A stretch of 10,569 bases of DNA from an uncultured Granulosicoccus sp. (GCA_937924505.1 CALDSR010000056.1:1-10569); one strand, 5' to 3'; counted from the stretch's first letter, positions 1 through 7,259 are shown. A program made the numbers and translations. Notes: generated by a model from the letters alone, not told the origin.

Positions 1-59
1 AACAAAAGCTGCTTGGGTGTCGCATTAACAGGCGGGATCGTTAATCGAATGGCCACAGG

Positions 60-65
60 TATAAT
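60..65 (+). promoter_or_regulatory. Candidate -10 box for the short-chain dehydrogenase gene
   Basis: A perfect TATAAT lies 33 bases before the preferred ATG at 99. No good -35 is seen at 16-18 bases; TTAATC at 41-46 is only 13 bases upstream. Transcription would start near 72, so an ATG at 81 would have almost no leader, which favours the start at 99. Confidence 0.4.
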
Positions 66-98
66 AGGATTCAATCACCAATGCAAGCTGGATTCATT

Positions 99-914
99 AT
101 GTCAAACAGAACCATTGTGGTAACAGGGGTTGCCAACGGCATTGGTGCCCAGACAGCTCGCCTCCTCAAGAGTCAGGATTGCCGGGTTATTGGATTGGAC
201 CGACAACAGCCTGAAACACCTATCGATCAATTCATCGAAATAGATCTCATTGATGCAGAGTCAATTTCACATGCGATCGCACAAATCAACGAGCCACTTC
301 ACGGATTGTGCAATATTGCAGGTCTGCCGCCTCGAGATGGCTGGGAGTCGCGAATTCTGCAAGTCAACTTTCTTGGCACCCGAGCGTTTACCGTGCCATT
401 GATTGAAAAGCTTTCCGAAGGCGCGTCTATCGTCAACGTCGCTTCCCGGGCTGGGAACGCCTGGGCGCAGAACATCGAACAGGTCAAGGCGCTGATGTCG
501 CTTGCGAGCCACGAGCCAGAATCCTTGAAGGCATTCGTCGACAAACACGAGATTGATTCAACACGAGCCTACAATCTGTCCAAAGAAGCGATGATTGTTT
601 GGTCTGTGGCACAAACCGAGGCGTTATTGAATCGTGGAGTACGCATCAATACGGTGAGCCCGGGCGCAGTCGATACCAGTATTCTCGATGATTTCACCCG
701 AGCCTTTGGTGACAGGGTCGTTCGCAACATAAAACGCGCGGGCCGACCAGGCAAAGCGGACGAAATTGCGCAGCTGATCGGTTTTCTGCAGTCGCCAGCC
801 AGCCAATGGATCAACGGCTCCGACATTCCGGCAGATGGCGGAATGGGTGCCTTCGCCATTTGTGACAACTTTCAACTGGCTCACTTCTCGCTAATGAATT
901 CGACAAGGAATTGA
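99..914 (+). CDS. Short-chain dehydrogenase/reductase, 3-alpha-HSD / coniferyl-alcohol dehydrogenase type
   Basis: A 271-residue NAD(P)-dependent oxidoreductase of the classical SDR superfamily, expected in the cytosol. Numbered from the ATG at 99, the Rossmann motif TGVANGIG is at 9-16, NIAG at 72-75, and the catalytic tetrad reads N90, S116, Y158 and K162 (YNLSK). The 42 residues between Ser and Tyr are much longer than in ordinary SDRs. That insertion is typical of the 3-alpha-hydroxysteroid dehydrogenase/carbonyl reductase group, which also contains proteins annotated as coniferyl-alcohol dehydrogenase. The substrate cannot be read from sequence; a hydroxy/keto compound is all that is safe. 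An in-frame ATG at 81 adds six residues, but the family normally begins a few residues before the first strand, and GGA at 90-92 is well placed for 99. It is 125 bases ahead of korC and probably transcribed separately. Confidence 0.9.
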   Translation: MSNRTIVVTGVANGIGAQTARLLKSQDCRVIGLDRQQPETPIDQFIEIDLIDAESISHAIAQINEPLHGLCNIAGLPPRDGWESRILQVNFLGTRAFTVPLIEKLSEGASIVNVASRAGNAWAQNIEQVKALMSLASHEPESLKAFVDKHEIDSTRAYNLSKEAMIVWSVAQTEALLNRGVRINTVSPGAVDTSILDDFTRAFGDRVVRNIKRAGRPGKADEIAQLIGFLQSPASQWINGSDIPADGGMGAFAICDNFQLAHFSLMNSTRN

Positions 915-925
915 GGGCTACTTCA

Positions 926-954
926 TTTACTTTTCGAAACATCAGACATATAGT
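926..954 (+). promoter_or_regulatory. Candidate sigma70 promoter of the kor operon
   Basis: TTTACT (926-931, four of six to TTGACA) and TATAGT (949-954, five of six to TATAAT) are separated by exactly 17 bases, 86 bases before the korC start codon. The predicted start near 961 gives a leader of about 80 bases. That leader contains a small hairpin, GAGCG-CTTT-CGCTC at 984-997, too short and without a T-run to be a terminator. Confidence 0.45.
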
Positions 955-1039
955 TAATTCAGTCATAACGTATTGAATTGGTTGAGCGCTTTCGCTCTTC
1001 CGGTCACTCCTTTAGCAAGCGTCAGAGCGCAACGGTGTT

Positions 1040-2830
1040 ATGAAACCCACAAATGTGGATCACCCGGACCATTTTCACCGGGTTGTAGATTGTCAGTGGG
1101 GCTGTCCAGCCCACACAGATGTACCGCAATATATACGTCAAATAGCCCAAGGCGATTACACCGCGGCATATCTCGAAAACCGAAAAAGCAACGTTTTTCC
1201 CGGCATCCTCGGACGGGTCTGCGACCGTCCCTGTGAACCCGCCTGCCGTCGAGGGCGTCTGGACGAAGAACCTGTCGCGATCTGCCGCCTGAAGCGCGTT
1301 GCCGCTGATCACGCCGAAGATATTCGCGACAAACTACCGCCAGCTGGCGCAGCCAACGGTAAACGTATTGCCTGTATCGGTGCTGGCACTGCATCACTCA
1401 CCGTCGCCAACGATCTCTTGCCGCTTGGCTACGAAATCGTGATGTTTGAGCAACACGACAAGCCTGGTGGCTTGATGAGAACCAACATCCCATCCTTCAG
1501 ACTCCCGGCTGAAGTACTTGATGACGAAATCGCCTTGATCGTTGAACGTGGCGTGGATTTGCGGCTCAACACACGTATCGATAGCCTGAAAGCGTTGCTG
1601 GAGGAAGATTTTGACGCCGTGTTTGTCGGAACCGGCGCACCGCGTGGCAAGGATCTCGAATTACCCGGCCGACATGATTCGGATCGCATCCATATCGGCA
1701 TCGACTGGCTTGAGTCGGTCGCCTTTGAACACACCAAATCCATTGGCGAAAACGTGCTGATAATCGGTGTTGGCAATACCGCCATGGATTGTTGCAGAAG
1801 TTCCCTGCGTCTTGGCGGCAAGTCTGTAAAGGTCATGGCGCGCAAACCGCGTGAGTGGTTCAAGGCCAGTGCCTGGGAGCTCGAAGATGCCGAGGAAGAG
1901 AACGTCGAGATCGTCGTCAATCACTCCCCCAAGGCTTTTGTTGTCGAGAATGGAAAATTGATCGGCATGCGATTTGACAAATTGCATTATGAAACTGACG
2001 ACAGTGGTGCGCTAAGCAAACCAAGCATAATCGAGGAAGTCATGATTCCTTGTGACGATGTCATCCTCGCGATCGGTCAGGACAATGCGTTTCCATGGAT
2101 CGAAGCAGATAGCGGTATAGAGCTGGATCAATGGGATACACCCGTCGTCAACGAAACCTCGCATAGCAGTTCACTCGATGGCGTATTTTTCGGCGGTGAC
2201 TCGGCATTTGGCCCAAAGAACATCATCTGGGCTGTCGAGCATGGTCATCGGGCTGCCATTTCGATACACAAGTATTGCCTCGGTGAGGACATCATGGATC
2301 GTCCGCAACGCGGCGTGAACCTGCTGTCAACCAAGATGGGCATCCATGAATGGAGCTACTCGAACGACTACGACAAAGTCTCGCGTCACAAAATGACGCA
2401 TGTCGATCTGGTCCAGCGCTTCAAGGACATCAAGATTGAAGTTGAGTTGGGGTTCACCGCAGAACAAACAGCCCGTGAAGTCGAACGTTGTCTTAACTGC
2501 GATATCCAAACTGTTTTCGCCGAAAACCTCTGCATCGAATGTGATGCCTGTATGGATGTCTGTCCGACCTTCTGCCTGACCATCACTGATAACAATGACG
2601 AAGAAACGCTGCGCACACAATTAAGAGCGCCAGCGACAAACACATCGCAGATTCTCTACGTGTCGGACAAGCTTCCGCAAACCGGAAAAGTAATGGTCAA
2701 GGATGAAGATCTTTGCATCCATTGCGGACTTTGTGCGGAACGTTGCCCGACAGGCGCATGGGACATGCGTAAGTCCCGTATTCGCTTCCCCTATGCCACA
2801 ACGCTCGACGGTGCGGATCAACGTCAGTGA
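1040..2830 (+). CDS. korC: KorC-like FAD/NAD(P)H oxidoreductase with C-terminal 2x[4Fe-4S] ferredoxin domain
   Basis: A 596-residue electron-transfer subunit for the adjacent KorAB. Domains in order: an N-terminal GltD/NfnB-like Fe-S region (about 15-95) with C18, C22, C61, C65, C69 and C82; an FAD Rossmann fold starting near 112 with GAGTAS; a nested NAD(P)H-binding fold with GVGNTAMD near 244; and the closing FAD motif FFGGD near 390. A bacterial ferredoxin domain follows, with C498/C501/C504/C508 and C559/C562/C565/C569, both CxxCxxCxxxCP. C484 and C487 lie just before it. Its length and partners match what I recall of the gamma subunit of the 2-oxoglutarate:NADP+ oxidoreductase of Azoarcus evansii (KorABC); the symbol follows that precedent. 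The inferred role is to take electrons from KorB and reduce NAD(P)+. The first Fe-S cluster lacks the usual first Cys pair, and the FAD motif has Ser for the third Gly. The stop overlaps the korA GTG by four bases. Confidence 0.85.
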   Translation: MKPTNVDHPDHFHRVVDCQWGCPAHTDVPQYIRQIAQGDYTAAYLENRKSNVFPGILGRVCDRPCEPACRRGRLDEEPVAICRLKRVAADHAEDIRDKLPPAGAANGKRIACIGAGTASLTVANDLLPLGYEIVMFEQHDKPGGLMRTNIPSFRLPAEVLDDEIALIVERGVDLRLNTRIDSLKALLEEDFDAVFVGTGAPRGKDLELPGRHDSDRIHIGIDWLESVAFEHTKSIGENVLIIGVGNTAMDCCRSSLRLGGKSVKVMARKPREWFKASAWELEDAEEENVEIVVNHSPKAFVVENGKLIGMRFDKLHYETDDSGALSKPSIIEEVMIPCDDVILAIGQDNAFPWIEADSGIELDQWDTPVVNETSHSSSLDGVFFGGDSAFGPKNIIWAVEHGHRAAISIHKYCLGEDIMDRPQRGVNLLSTKMGIHEWSYSNDYDKVSRHKMTHVDLVQRFKDIKIEVELGFTAEQTAREVERCLNCDIQTVFAENLCIECDACMDVCPTFCLTITDNNDEETLRTQLRAPATNTSQILYVSDKLPQTGKVMVKDEDLCIHCGLCAERCPTGAWDMRKSRIRFPYATTLDGADQRQ

Positions 2831-4665
2831 GTAAAAAAATGACTGGCCAGAACAAACTCAATGATTTCGTCATCAAACTTGCCAATGTGAATGGCACCGG
2901 CTCGGCAAGCGCCAACGGACTATTGATGAAATCAATTTTCCGCATGGGCATACCGGTTACCGGCAAGAATTTTTTCCCGTCGAACATCCAGGGTCTGCCC
3001 ACCTGGTACGAAATCAGGGTCAGTAAGGATGGTTACCTGTGCCGGAGCGGAAAGGTCGACCTCATGGTGGCCATGAATGCGGAAACGTACAACACCGATC
3101 TGGCAGAAGTCAGTTCCGGCGGCTTTCTCCTGTACGACTCCACCTGGCCACGGAACGATCTGAACAAACGAGACGACATCACCGTTCTTGGCATTCCGCT
3201 ATCCGGCATGTGCAATGATGCCTTTGATTCTGCCAGAGCCAAGGTGCTGATGAAAAACGTCGCCTATGTTGGCGCTCTGGGCGCCCTGCTCGACATCGAT
3301 ATGACGGTTGTCAAGACATTGCTTGATGAAACATTTTCGTCGAAGCCACAGTTGGCAGAAGCCAATCTCCTCGCTATCCAAATGGGCTATGACTACGCAA
3401 GCGAACACTTCGAATGTCCGTTGCCACTCCGCCTGGAGACCATGGACAAGACCGATGGCCATGTCGTTGTTGACGGCAATACCACTGCAGGTCTTGGTGC
3501 GGTCTACGCAGGCGCAACTGTCGCAAGCTGGTATCCGATTACACCGTCCACATCACTGATCGATGCGTACAGCATTTTTTGCAGCCAGCTGCGCAAAGAC
3601 GAGGACAGCGGAGCTAACAAATACTGTGTCATTCAGGCTGAAGATGAATTATCGGCCATCGGCATGGTTCTCGGCGCCAACTGGAATGGCGCTCGCGCGT
3701 TTACCGCAACCAGCGGTCCCGGTGTGTCATTGATGAGTGAATTTCTTGGCCTTGCCTACTATGCCGAAATACCGGCAGTTTTGTATGACGTGCAGCGCGT
3801 CAGTCCATCCACGGGCATGCCGACAAGAACGCAACAGTGCGATATCGTCGCCGCTGCGTATGCCTCACACGGTGATACCAAACATGTATTGCTGTTTCCG
3901 GCAGATCCCACTGACTGCTTTTACATGTCCCAGGCAGCCTTTGATCTTGCCGAGCGCTTGCAGACGCCGGTAATGGTTCTGAGTGATCTTGATATCGGCA
4001 TGAACGACTGGATGATTCCCGAACTCGAGTGGGACAATTCCTATGTTCCGGATCGTGGCAAGGTCTATAACGCCGACGAACTAAAAGATATGGATGCGTT
4101 TTATCGCTATCTCGATGTCGATGGCGATGCGATCCCCTGGCGAACACTACCGGGCGTCGATTCAAAGGGCGCTTATTTTGTCCGCGGATCAGGGCATAAC
4201 AAATACGGTGGTTACACCGAAAAATCTGACGAATACAAGGAAGTCGTTGATCGACTGCGGCGGAAATTCGATACTGCAGCAACACTGGTCCCGCCGCCAA
4301 TCATTTATCAGGACAAAACAACCAGCGCCGAAAAACGCTGGGCGATCGTTTCCATCGGCAGCTGTGACGGTGCTATTCGAGAGGCACGTGATCGCCTTGA
4401 GTCAGACAAGATCGCCAATCTTGATTATCTGAGAGTTCGCGCTTTTCCGTTTCATCAGGATGTGCACGATTTCATCAAGCAATATGACCAGGTACTCGTT
4501 GTTGAACAAAACCGAGATGCACAGTTGCGCCAACTGCTGACTATCGAGCTGAACCTTGATCCGGCAAATCTGGTGCCGGTGTTGTCCTACGATGGGATGC
4601 CCGTCAGTAGCGACTTCATTGTCGATGCGGTATCACAACTCATCAGGCACGGGCAGGCTGCATGA
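2827..4665 (+). CDS. korA: 2-oxoacid:acceptor oxidoreductase, fused gamma-alpha subunit (KorA-like)
   Basis: A 612-residue subunit of a pyruvate/2-oxoglutarate:ferredoxin oxidoreductase-family enzyme, which decarboxylates a 2-oxoacid with CoA to an acyl-CoA. Residues about 10-195 are the POR gamma domain (GTGSASANGL near 19, then GKNFFPSNIQG). About 210-430 are the alpha pyrimidine-binding domain: DGN at 216-218, YPITPST, TSGPGVSLM from 295, and a PSTGMPT loop. A transketolase C-terminal-like domain occupies roughly 495-610. This gamma-alpha order is normal for KorA proteins. The chosen start is GTG at 2827, in a GTGA overlap with the korC stop, implying coupled translation; an ATG at 2839 is possible and would remove only four residues. 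The substrate is not determined: 2-oxoglutarate, pyruvate or a branched 2-oxoacid all fit. Confidence 0.9.
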   Translation: MSKKMTGQNKLNDFVIKLANVNGTGSASANGLLMKSIFRMGIPVTGKNFFPSNIQGLPTWYEIRVSKDGYLCRSGKVDLMVAMNAETYNTDLAEVSSGGFLLYDSTWPRNDLNKRDDITVLGIPLSGMCNDAFDSARAKVLMKNVAYVGALGALLDIDMTVVKTLLDETFSSKPQLAEANLLAIQMGYDYASEHFECPLPLRLETMDKTDGHVVVDGNTTAGLGAVYAGATVASWYPITPSTSLIDAYSIFCSQLRKDEDSGANKYCVIQAEDELSAIGMVLGANWNGARAFTATSGPGVSLMSEFLGLAYYAEIPAVLYDVQRVSPSTGMPTRTQQCDIVAAAYASHGDTKHVLLFPADPTDCFYMSQAAFDLAERLQTPVMVLSDLDIGMNDWMIPELEWDNSYVPDRGKVYNADELKDMDAFYRYLDVDGDAIPWRTLPGVDSKGAYFVRGSGHNKYGGYTEKSDEYKEVVDRLRRKFDTAATLVPPPIIYQDKTTSAEKRWAIVSIGSCDGAIREARDRLESDKIANLDYLRVRAFPFHQDVHDFIKQYDQVLVVEQNRDAQLRQLLTIELNLDPANLVPVLSYDGMPVSSDFIVDAVSQLIRHGQAA

Positions 4666-4715
4666 TGACCTGTCGACGCAAAGTGATCAAAACCATGGGT
4701 GGATTCGCATCATGA
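4662..4715 (+). CDS. 17-codon mini-ORF bridging korA and korB (possible coupling leader)
   Basis: The short frame MMTCRRKVIKTMGGFAS starts at 4662 inside ATGA, shared with the korA stop (4663-4665). It ends with TGA at 4713-4715 inside ATGA, shared with the preferred korB start (4712). CAGG a few bases before 4662 may serve as ribosome binding site. No protein function is claimed for the peptide. The geometry would let ribosomes that finish korA cross the gap and re-initiate at korB, keeping subunits stoichiometric. It may equally be accidental. Confidence 0.35.
   Translation: MMTCRRKVIKTMGGFAS
4697..4703 (+). promoter_or_regulatory. Ribosome binding site deciding the korB start
   Basis: GGGTGGA sits eight bases before the ATG at 4712. 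The open frame continues upstream to an ATG at 4556, but that part lies inside korA and has no KorB-like sequence. Confidence 0.5.
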
Positions 4716-5767
4716 GCTTCATGAAAAAACCAAGTATCGCGCATCCAGGACTTCCTCGTAACAAGATTGGTCTCACCATTCGTGATTATGAAGGCGCTAT
4801 GTCAACCTTGTGCGCCGGATGTGGCCATGATTCTGTGTCTTCGGCCATCATGCAATCCTATTATGAACTTGCACTCGAACCACACCGAGTCGCCAAAGTA
4901 TCAGGTATCGGTTGCTCCAGTAAAACACCTACTTACTTTCTTGGCGGTGCACACGGCTTCAATTCCGTTCACGGAAGAATGCCGTCGATCGCGACCGGTG
5001 CCAACGCGGCAAACCGGGAGTTGCAATACATTGGCGTGTCAGGCGACGGAGATTCCTTATCGATCGGGCTTGGCCAGTTTGCCCATGCCATTCGCCGCAA
5101 TATCAACATGATGTATATCATCGAGAACAACGGTGTCTATGGACTCACCAAAGGACAGTTTTCGGCTAGCGCCGATCTAGGCAGCACTGCCAAGCGAGGT
5201 GCTGCCAATACCTACTCACCCATCGACCCAGTACTGCTGGCAATTTCATTGGGATGTACGTTCGTGGGCCGCGGGTTCTCGGGCGACAAGCAACACCTTG
5301 TGCCGCTGATCAAAAGCGCGATCGCGCACAAGGGCTTTGCCTTGCTGGATATTATTTCACCCTGTGTCACGTTTAACGATCACGAAGGCTCAACCAAGAG
5401 CTATGCGCACACGCGTTCCCACATGCGAGAAACCGCACATGCAGATTTCACCGATCATCACGAAGAAATCCTCGCACAGGTCGACCCCGGTGAGTTCAAG
5501 AAAGTCACGATGCATGATGGCAGCCGAGTGGGTTTCAAGCGGGTCGATCAGAACTATGATCCCACCAATCGAATTGAGGCAATTTCGTACATCGAAGAAC
5601 ACCGAGCGCTCGGCGAAGTGGTGACCGGACTTTTGTATCTTGAAAAAAGCACCTCGGAGATGCACTCGGTTCTTGGTAGCTGCGAGCAAGCCATGGCGAC
5701 AATCCCTTACGACGAACTGAACCCGGGCACCGACGCCCTCGCCCGCATCCAGAAACGCTGGCGATAG
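4712..5767 (+). CDS. korB: 2-oxoacid:acceptor oxidoreductase, thiamine diphosphate-binding beta subunit (KorB-like)
   Basis: A 351-residue catalytic subunit that binds thiamine diphosphate and the proximal [4Fe-4S] cluster. Cluster cysteines are C34 and C37 (CAGCGH), C68 (GIGCSS) and C218 (SPCVTFN). The diphosphate/Mg motif runs from GDGD at 111-114 to ENN at 138-140, followed by GVYGLTKGQFS. All expected cofactor residues are present, so the enzyme should be active. It carries no ferredoxin domain of its own; KorC supplies that. At 351 residues it is at the long end for KorB, with an extended C-terminal tail after the Fe-S loop. The start at 4712 is supported by GGGTGGA and an ATGA overlap with the mini-ORF; ATG 4721 is an alternative. 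It is the last gene of the operon and ends 21 bases before the convergent regulator's stop; I see no clear terminator between them. Confidence 0.9.
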   Translation: MSFMKKPSIAHPGLPRNKIGLTIRDYEGAMSTLCAGCGHDSVSSAIMQSYYELALEPHRVAKVSGIGCSSKTPTYFLGGAHGFNSVHGRMPSIATGANAANRELQYIGVSGDGDSLSIGLGQFAHAIRRNINMMYIIENNGVYGLTKGQFSASADLGSTAKRGAANTYSPIDPVLLAISLGCTFVGRGFSGDKQHLVPLIKSAIAHKGFALLDIISPCVTFNDHEGSTKSYAHTRSHMRETAHADFTDHHEEILAQVDPGEFKKVTMHDGSRVGFKRVDQNYDPTNRIEAISYIEEHRALGEVVTGLLYLEKSTSEMHSVLGSCEQAMATIPYDELNPGTDALARIQKRWR

Positions 5768-5788
5768 GGATTGAAAGGATAGCGCCTG

Positions 5789-6934
5789 CTAAAGGTCTAT
5801 CAAACCATCACGGATCGATTTCGCAATTGCCTCTGACCGATTAGTGACGTTCAATCGTTTGAACGAGTTGGATAAATGGTTGTTTACCGTTCTAATCGAA
5901 ATTTGAAGAATCTCTGCAACTTCCCCCGCCGTTTTACCATGTGCTGTCCATTCCAGACATTCCTTTTCCCGTCGCGTCAGCCGGATCATCGGATTCAGCT
6001 TGCTTAGTCGCCGTACGCTGTCACCTTCAATCAACGTAGGTTCAAAATACGTTCGTTTAACCAATGCCTCATCGGAATTGATACCAGGATCAATCAGCGT
6101 CGTGGCAATACGTGCAGATTCTCTGCCGATCAGTCGCAGTGGCTGCCTGATGGACGACAACTTCGGGCTGACGTAACGTCCAATTTTCAGACCGTCAAAT
6201 CCAATTATCGACATGTTTTGCGGTACTTGAATTTTATTCTCGTGGCAATACTCCAGAGCGCCGATTGCCATGCCGTCGTTTTGAAAAAATGTTGCGCTGA
6301 TATTTCGCGGATGATCAATAATTTCTTCAATGGCCAGCGCACCACCCAATTCGGTGAAGTCACTTTCCAGTACAAGTGGGGCGGGTACATCAGACTGCCA
6401 ATTCTTTATCGTTTGTGTAAAGCCATTTGAGCGCAATTGAACCTCGGTAAGTGTTCGTGGTCCAGCAACCATGGCGAGTTCGGTATGACCATACTCAAGC
6501 AGATGTCGGGCTGCGAGTACACCACCAGCATCGCAATCAGTACTGACACATCGGTCTTCAAAACCTGCTATGCGTCGATTCATTAAAACCACGTTGGCGC
6601 AGTCACCCATCAACTCAGCTAACTCATCGTCAGTCATTTGGTCCGAGTAGATAATCCAACTGTCGAATCGCTTGCTTCTGACCAGATCCCAGGCTTCCAG
6701 TTCACCCGTCCGCAAATGCGCGTTTAGATGAACAATGGCGTTAATGCCTCTTTCCCTCAGATACAGCACCGCCCCATCAACCATCGCGCCGTAGTAGCTC
6801 GATTGCAATTCATTGATAGAGATGCCGACACATACCGATGTCAAATCGCGGCCAAGATGATCTGGCGAACGCGATGTGGTCGGCGCATCAATCACCCTGC
6901 TTGGCCCTGTTTGTTCGTAAAGTGTTGTTTCCAT
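5789..6934 (-). CDS. Hybrid regulator: LacI-type ligand-binding domain with C-terminal LuxR/GerE helix-turn-helix
   Basis: A 381-residue transcription factor. Residues about 31-305 form a LacI/GalR-type periplasmic-binding-protein fold: LLEYGHTELAMVAGP is the usual GH...G segment, ND...AIGAL and SIIGFD follow, and the SSIRQP stretch with IGRESA closes the domain. Residues 319-381 are a LuxR-family DNA-binding domain, beginning LTRREKECLEW and including TVNNHLSNSFKRL. The LacI N-terminal helix-turn-helix and hinge are absent: only about 30 unstructured residues precede the sensor, and two in-frame TGA codons lie just upstream of the ATG, so this is not a mis-called start. No Shine-Dalgarno is obvious. 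It has no signal peptide, so it should sense a cytosolic metabolite, probably one linked to the kor operon or the genes to the right. Its target sites are unknown. I have high confidence in the domains and low confidence in the targets. Confidence 0.88.
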   Translation of the reverse strand: METTLYEQTGPSRVIDAPTTSRSPDHLGRDLTSVCVGISINELQSSYYGAMVDGAVLYLRERGINAIVHLNAHLRTGELEAWDLVRSKRFDSWIIYSDQMTDDELAELMGDCANVVLMNRRIAGFEDRCVSTDCDAGGVLAARHLLEYGHTELAMVAGPRTLTEVQLRSNGFTQTIKNWQSDVPAPLVLESDFTELGGALAIEEIIDHPRNISATFFQNDGMAIGALEYCHENKIQVPQNMSIIGFDGLKIGRYVSPKLSSIRQPLRLIGRESARIATTLIDPGINSDEALVKRTYFEPTLIEGDSVRRLSKLNPMIRLTRREKECLEWTAHGKTAGEVAEILQISIRTVNNHLSNSFKRLNVTNRSEAIAKSIRDGLIDL

Positions 6935-7095
6935 TGACCAGTATGATCATCAACCTGACGATGACGAATGAAAAAAACGGTTTGCAAAAAAAACATAGCC
7001 TTGGTAATGATCGAATTTCCATTGCTGCCGACAACAAAAATGTTGTCAGACTGACAGATCGATCCAGGGCGGCACCCGATTATCAGATTTATACG

Positions 7096-7109
7096 TGAAA
7101 GCGATTCCC
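7096..7109. promoter_or_regulatory. LacI-family operator-like site 1
   Basis: TGAAAGCGATTCCC fits the LacI/GalR consensus TGnAAnCGnTTnCA at nine of ten fixed positions. It shares an 11-base perfect inverted repeat (7096-7106) with site 2. It lies within the response regulator remnant, so base choice there may partly reflect old codons. Confidence 0.35.
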
Positions 7110-7149
7110 AACAGATTACTAAAGGTCTCAAAATTGACGGGTTTTGTAA

Positions 7150-7163
7150 TGCAATCGCTTTCA
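7150..7163. promoter_or_regulatory. LacI-family operator-like site 2
   Basis: TGCAATCGCTTTCA matches all ten fixed positions of TGnAAnCGnTTnCA, with the central CG. Its centre is 54 bases, about five helical turns, from site 1, a spacing compatible with co-operative or looped binding. The divergent genes begin 216 bases to the left (regulator) and 282 bases to the right (molybdoenzyme). Confidence 0.4.
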
Positions 7164-7259
7164 TTCAGGTCGCTTATTAGAGCATAGCTGACGCGATCAG
7201 AATCACCCACTGGTAAAAACGGCAGGTGAAATTGGAATTCTGGCACGACAAACGATTAG

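Larger units (their letters stand above)
7046..7244 (-). pseudogene. Remnant of a response regulator receiver domain, frameshifted and 5'-truncated
   Basis: Read on the minus strand, one frame gives ARIPISPAVFTSG then a stop (7244 to 7203). The next frame continues from about 7207 with DSDRVSYALISDLNESD, CITKPVNFETFSNLLG and then NRVPP to a TGA at 7046-7048. Joined, this matches the second half of a CheY-like receiver of the Rcp1 type: the IPV..TSSD strand, an alpha-4 SYxL helix, the (Y/C)ITKPV(D/N)F strand with the conserved Lys, and the LG.(Y/F)W...N..PP tail. One base lost or gained near 7207 explains the break. I find no clear phospho-accepting Asp or acidic pair upstream (7260-7444), so the front half is lost or decayed beyond recognition. 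I call it a dead gene, with moderate certainty. Confidence 0.55.

Noticed and set aside
81..98. Upstream ATG of the short-chain dehydrogenase gene
   Set aside because: It would begin within about ten bases of the predicted transcription start and adds six residues not typical of the family; the ATG at 99 has a better spaced GGA.
984..997. Hairpin GAGCG-CTTT-CGCTC as terminator or riboswitch
   Set aside because: Five base pairs with no T-run; at most a minor structure in the korC leader.
4556..4711. N-terminal extension of korB
   Set aside because: The extension lies inside korA in another frame, has no KorB-like sequence, and the ATG at 4712 has a good ribosome site and an ATGA overlap.
5768..5801. 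Bidirectional terminator between korB and the convergent regulator
   Set aside because: Only a 5-base inverted repeat (GATAG at 5778-5782, CTATC at 5797-5801) with a 14-base loop and no T-run.
5789..7128. CTAAAGGTCT repeated at 5789-5798 and 7119-7128, tested as attachment-site or mobile-element flanks around the regulator
   Set aside because: Only ten bases, no integrase or transposase, no extended similarity beyond the core.
6892..7164. 90-codon minus-strand frame upstream of the regulator, tested as a detached LacI head
   Set aside because: It contains no TIKDVA or TVSR-type helix-turn-helix sequence and overlaps the regulator start and the response regulator remnant in another frame.
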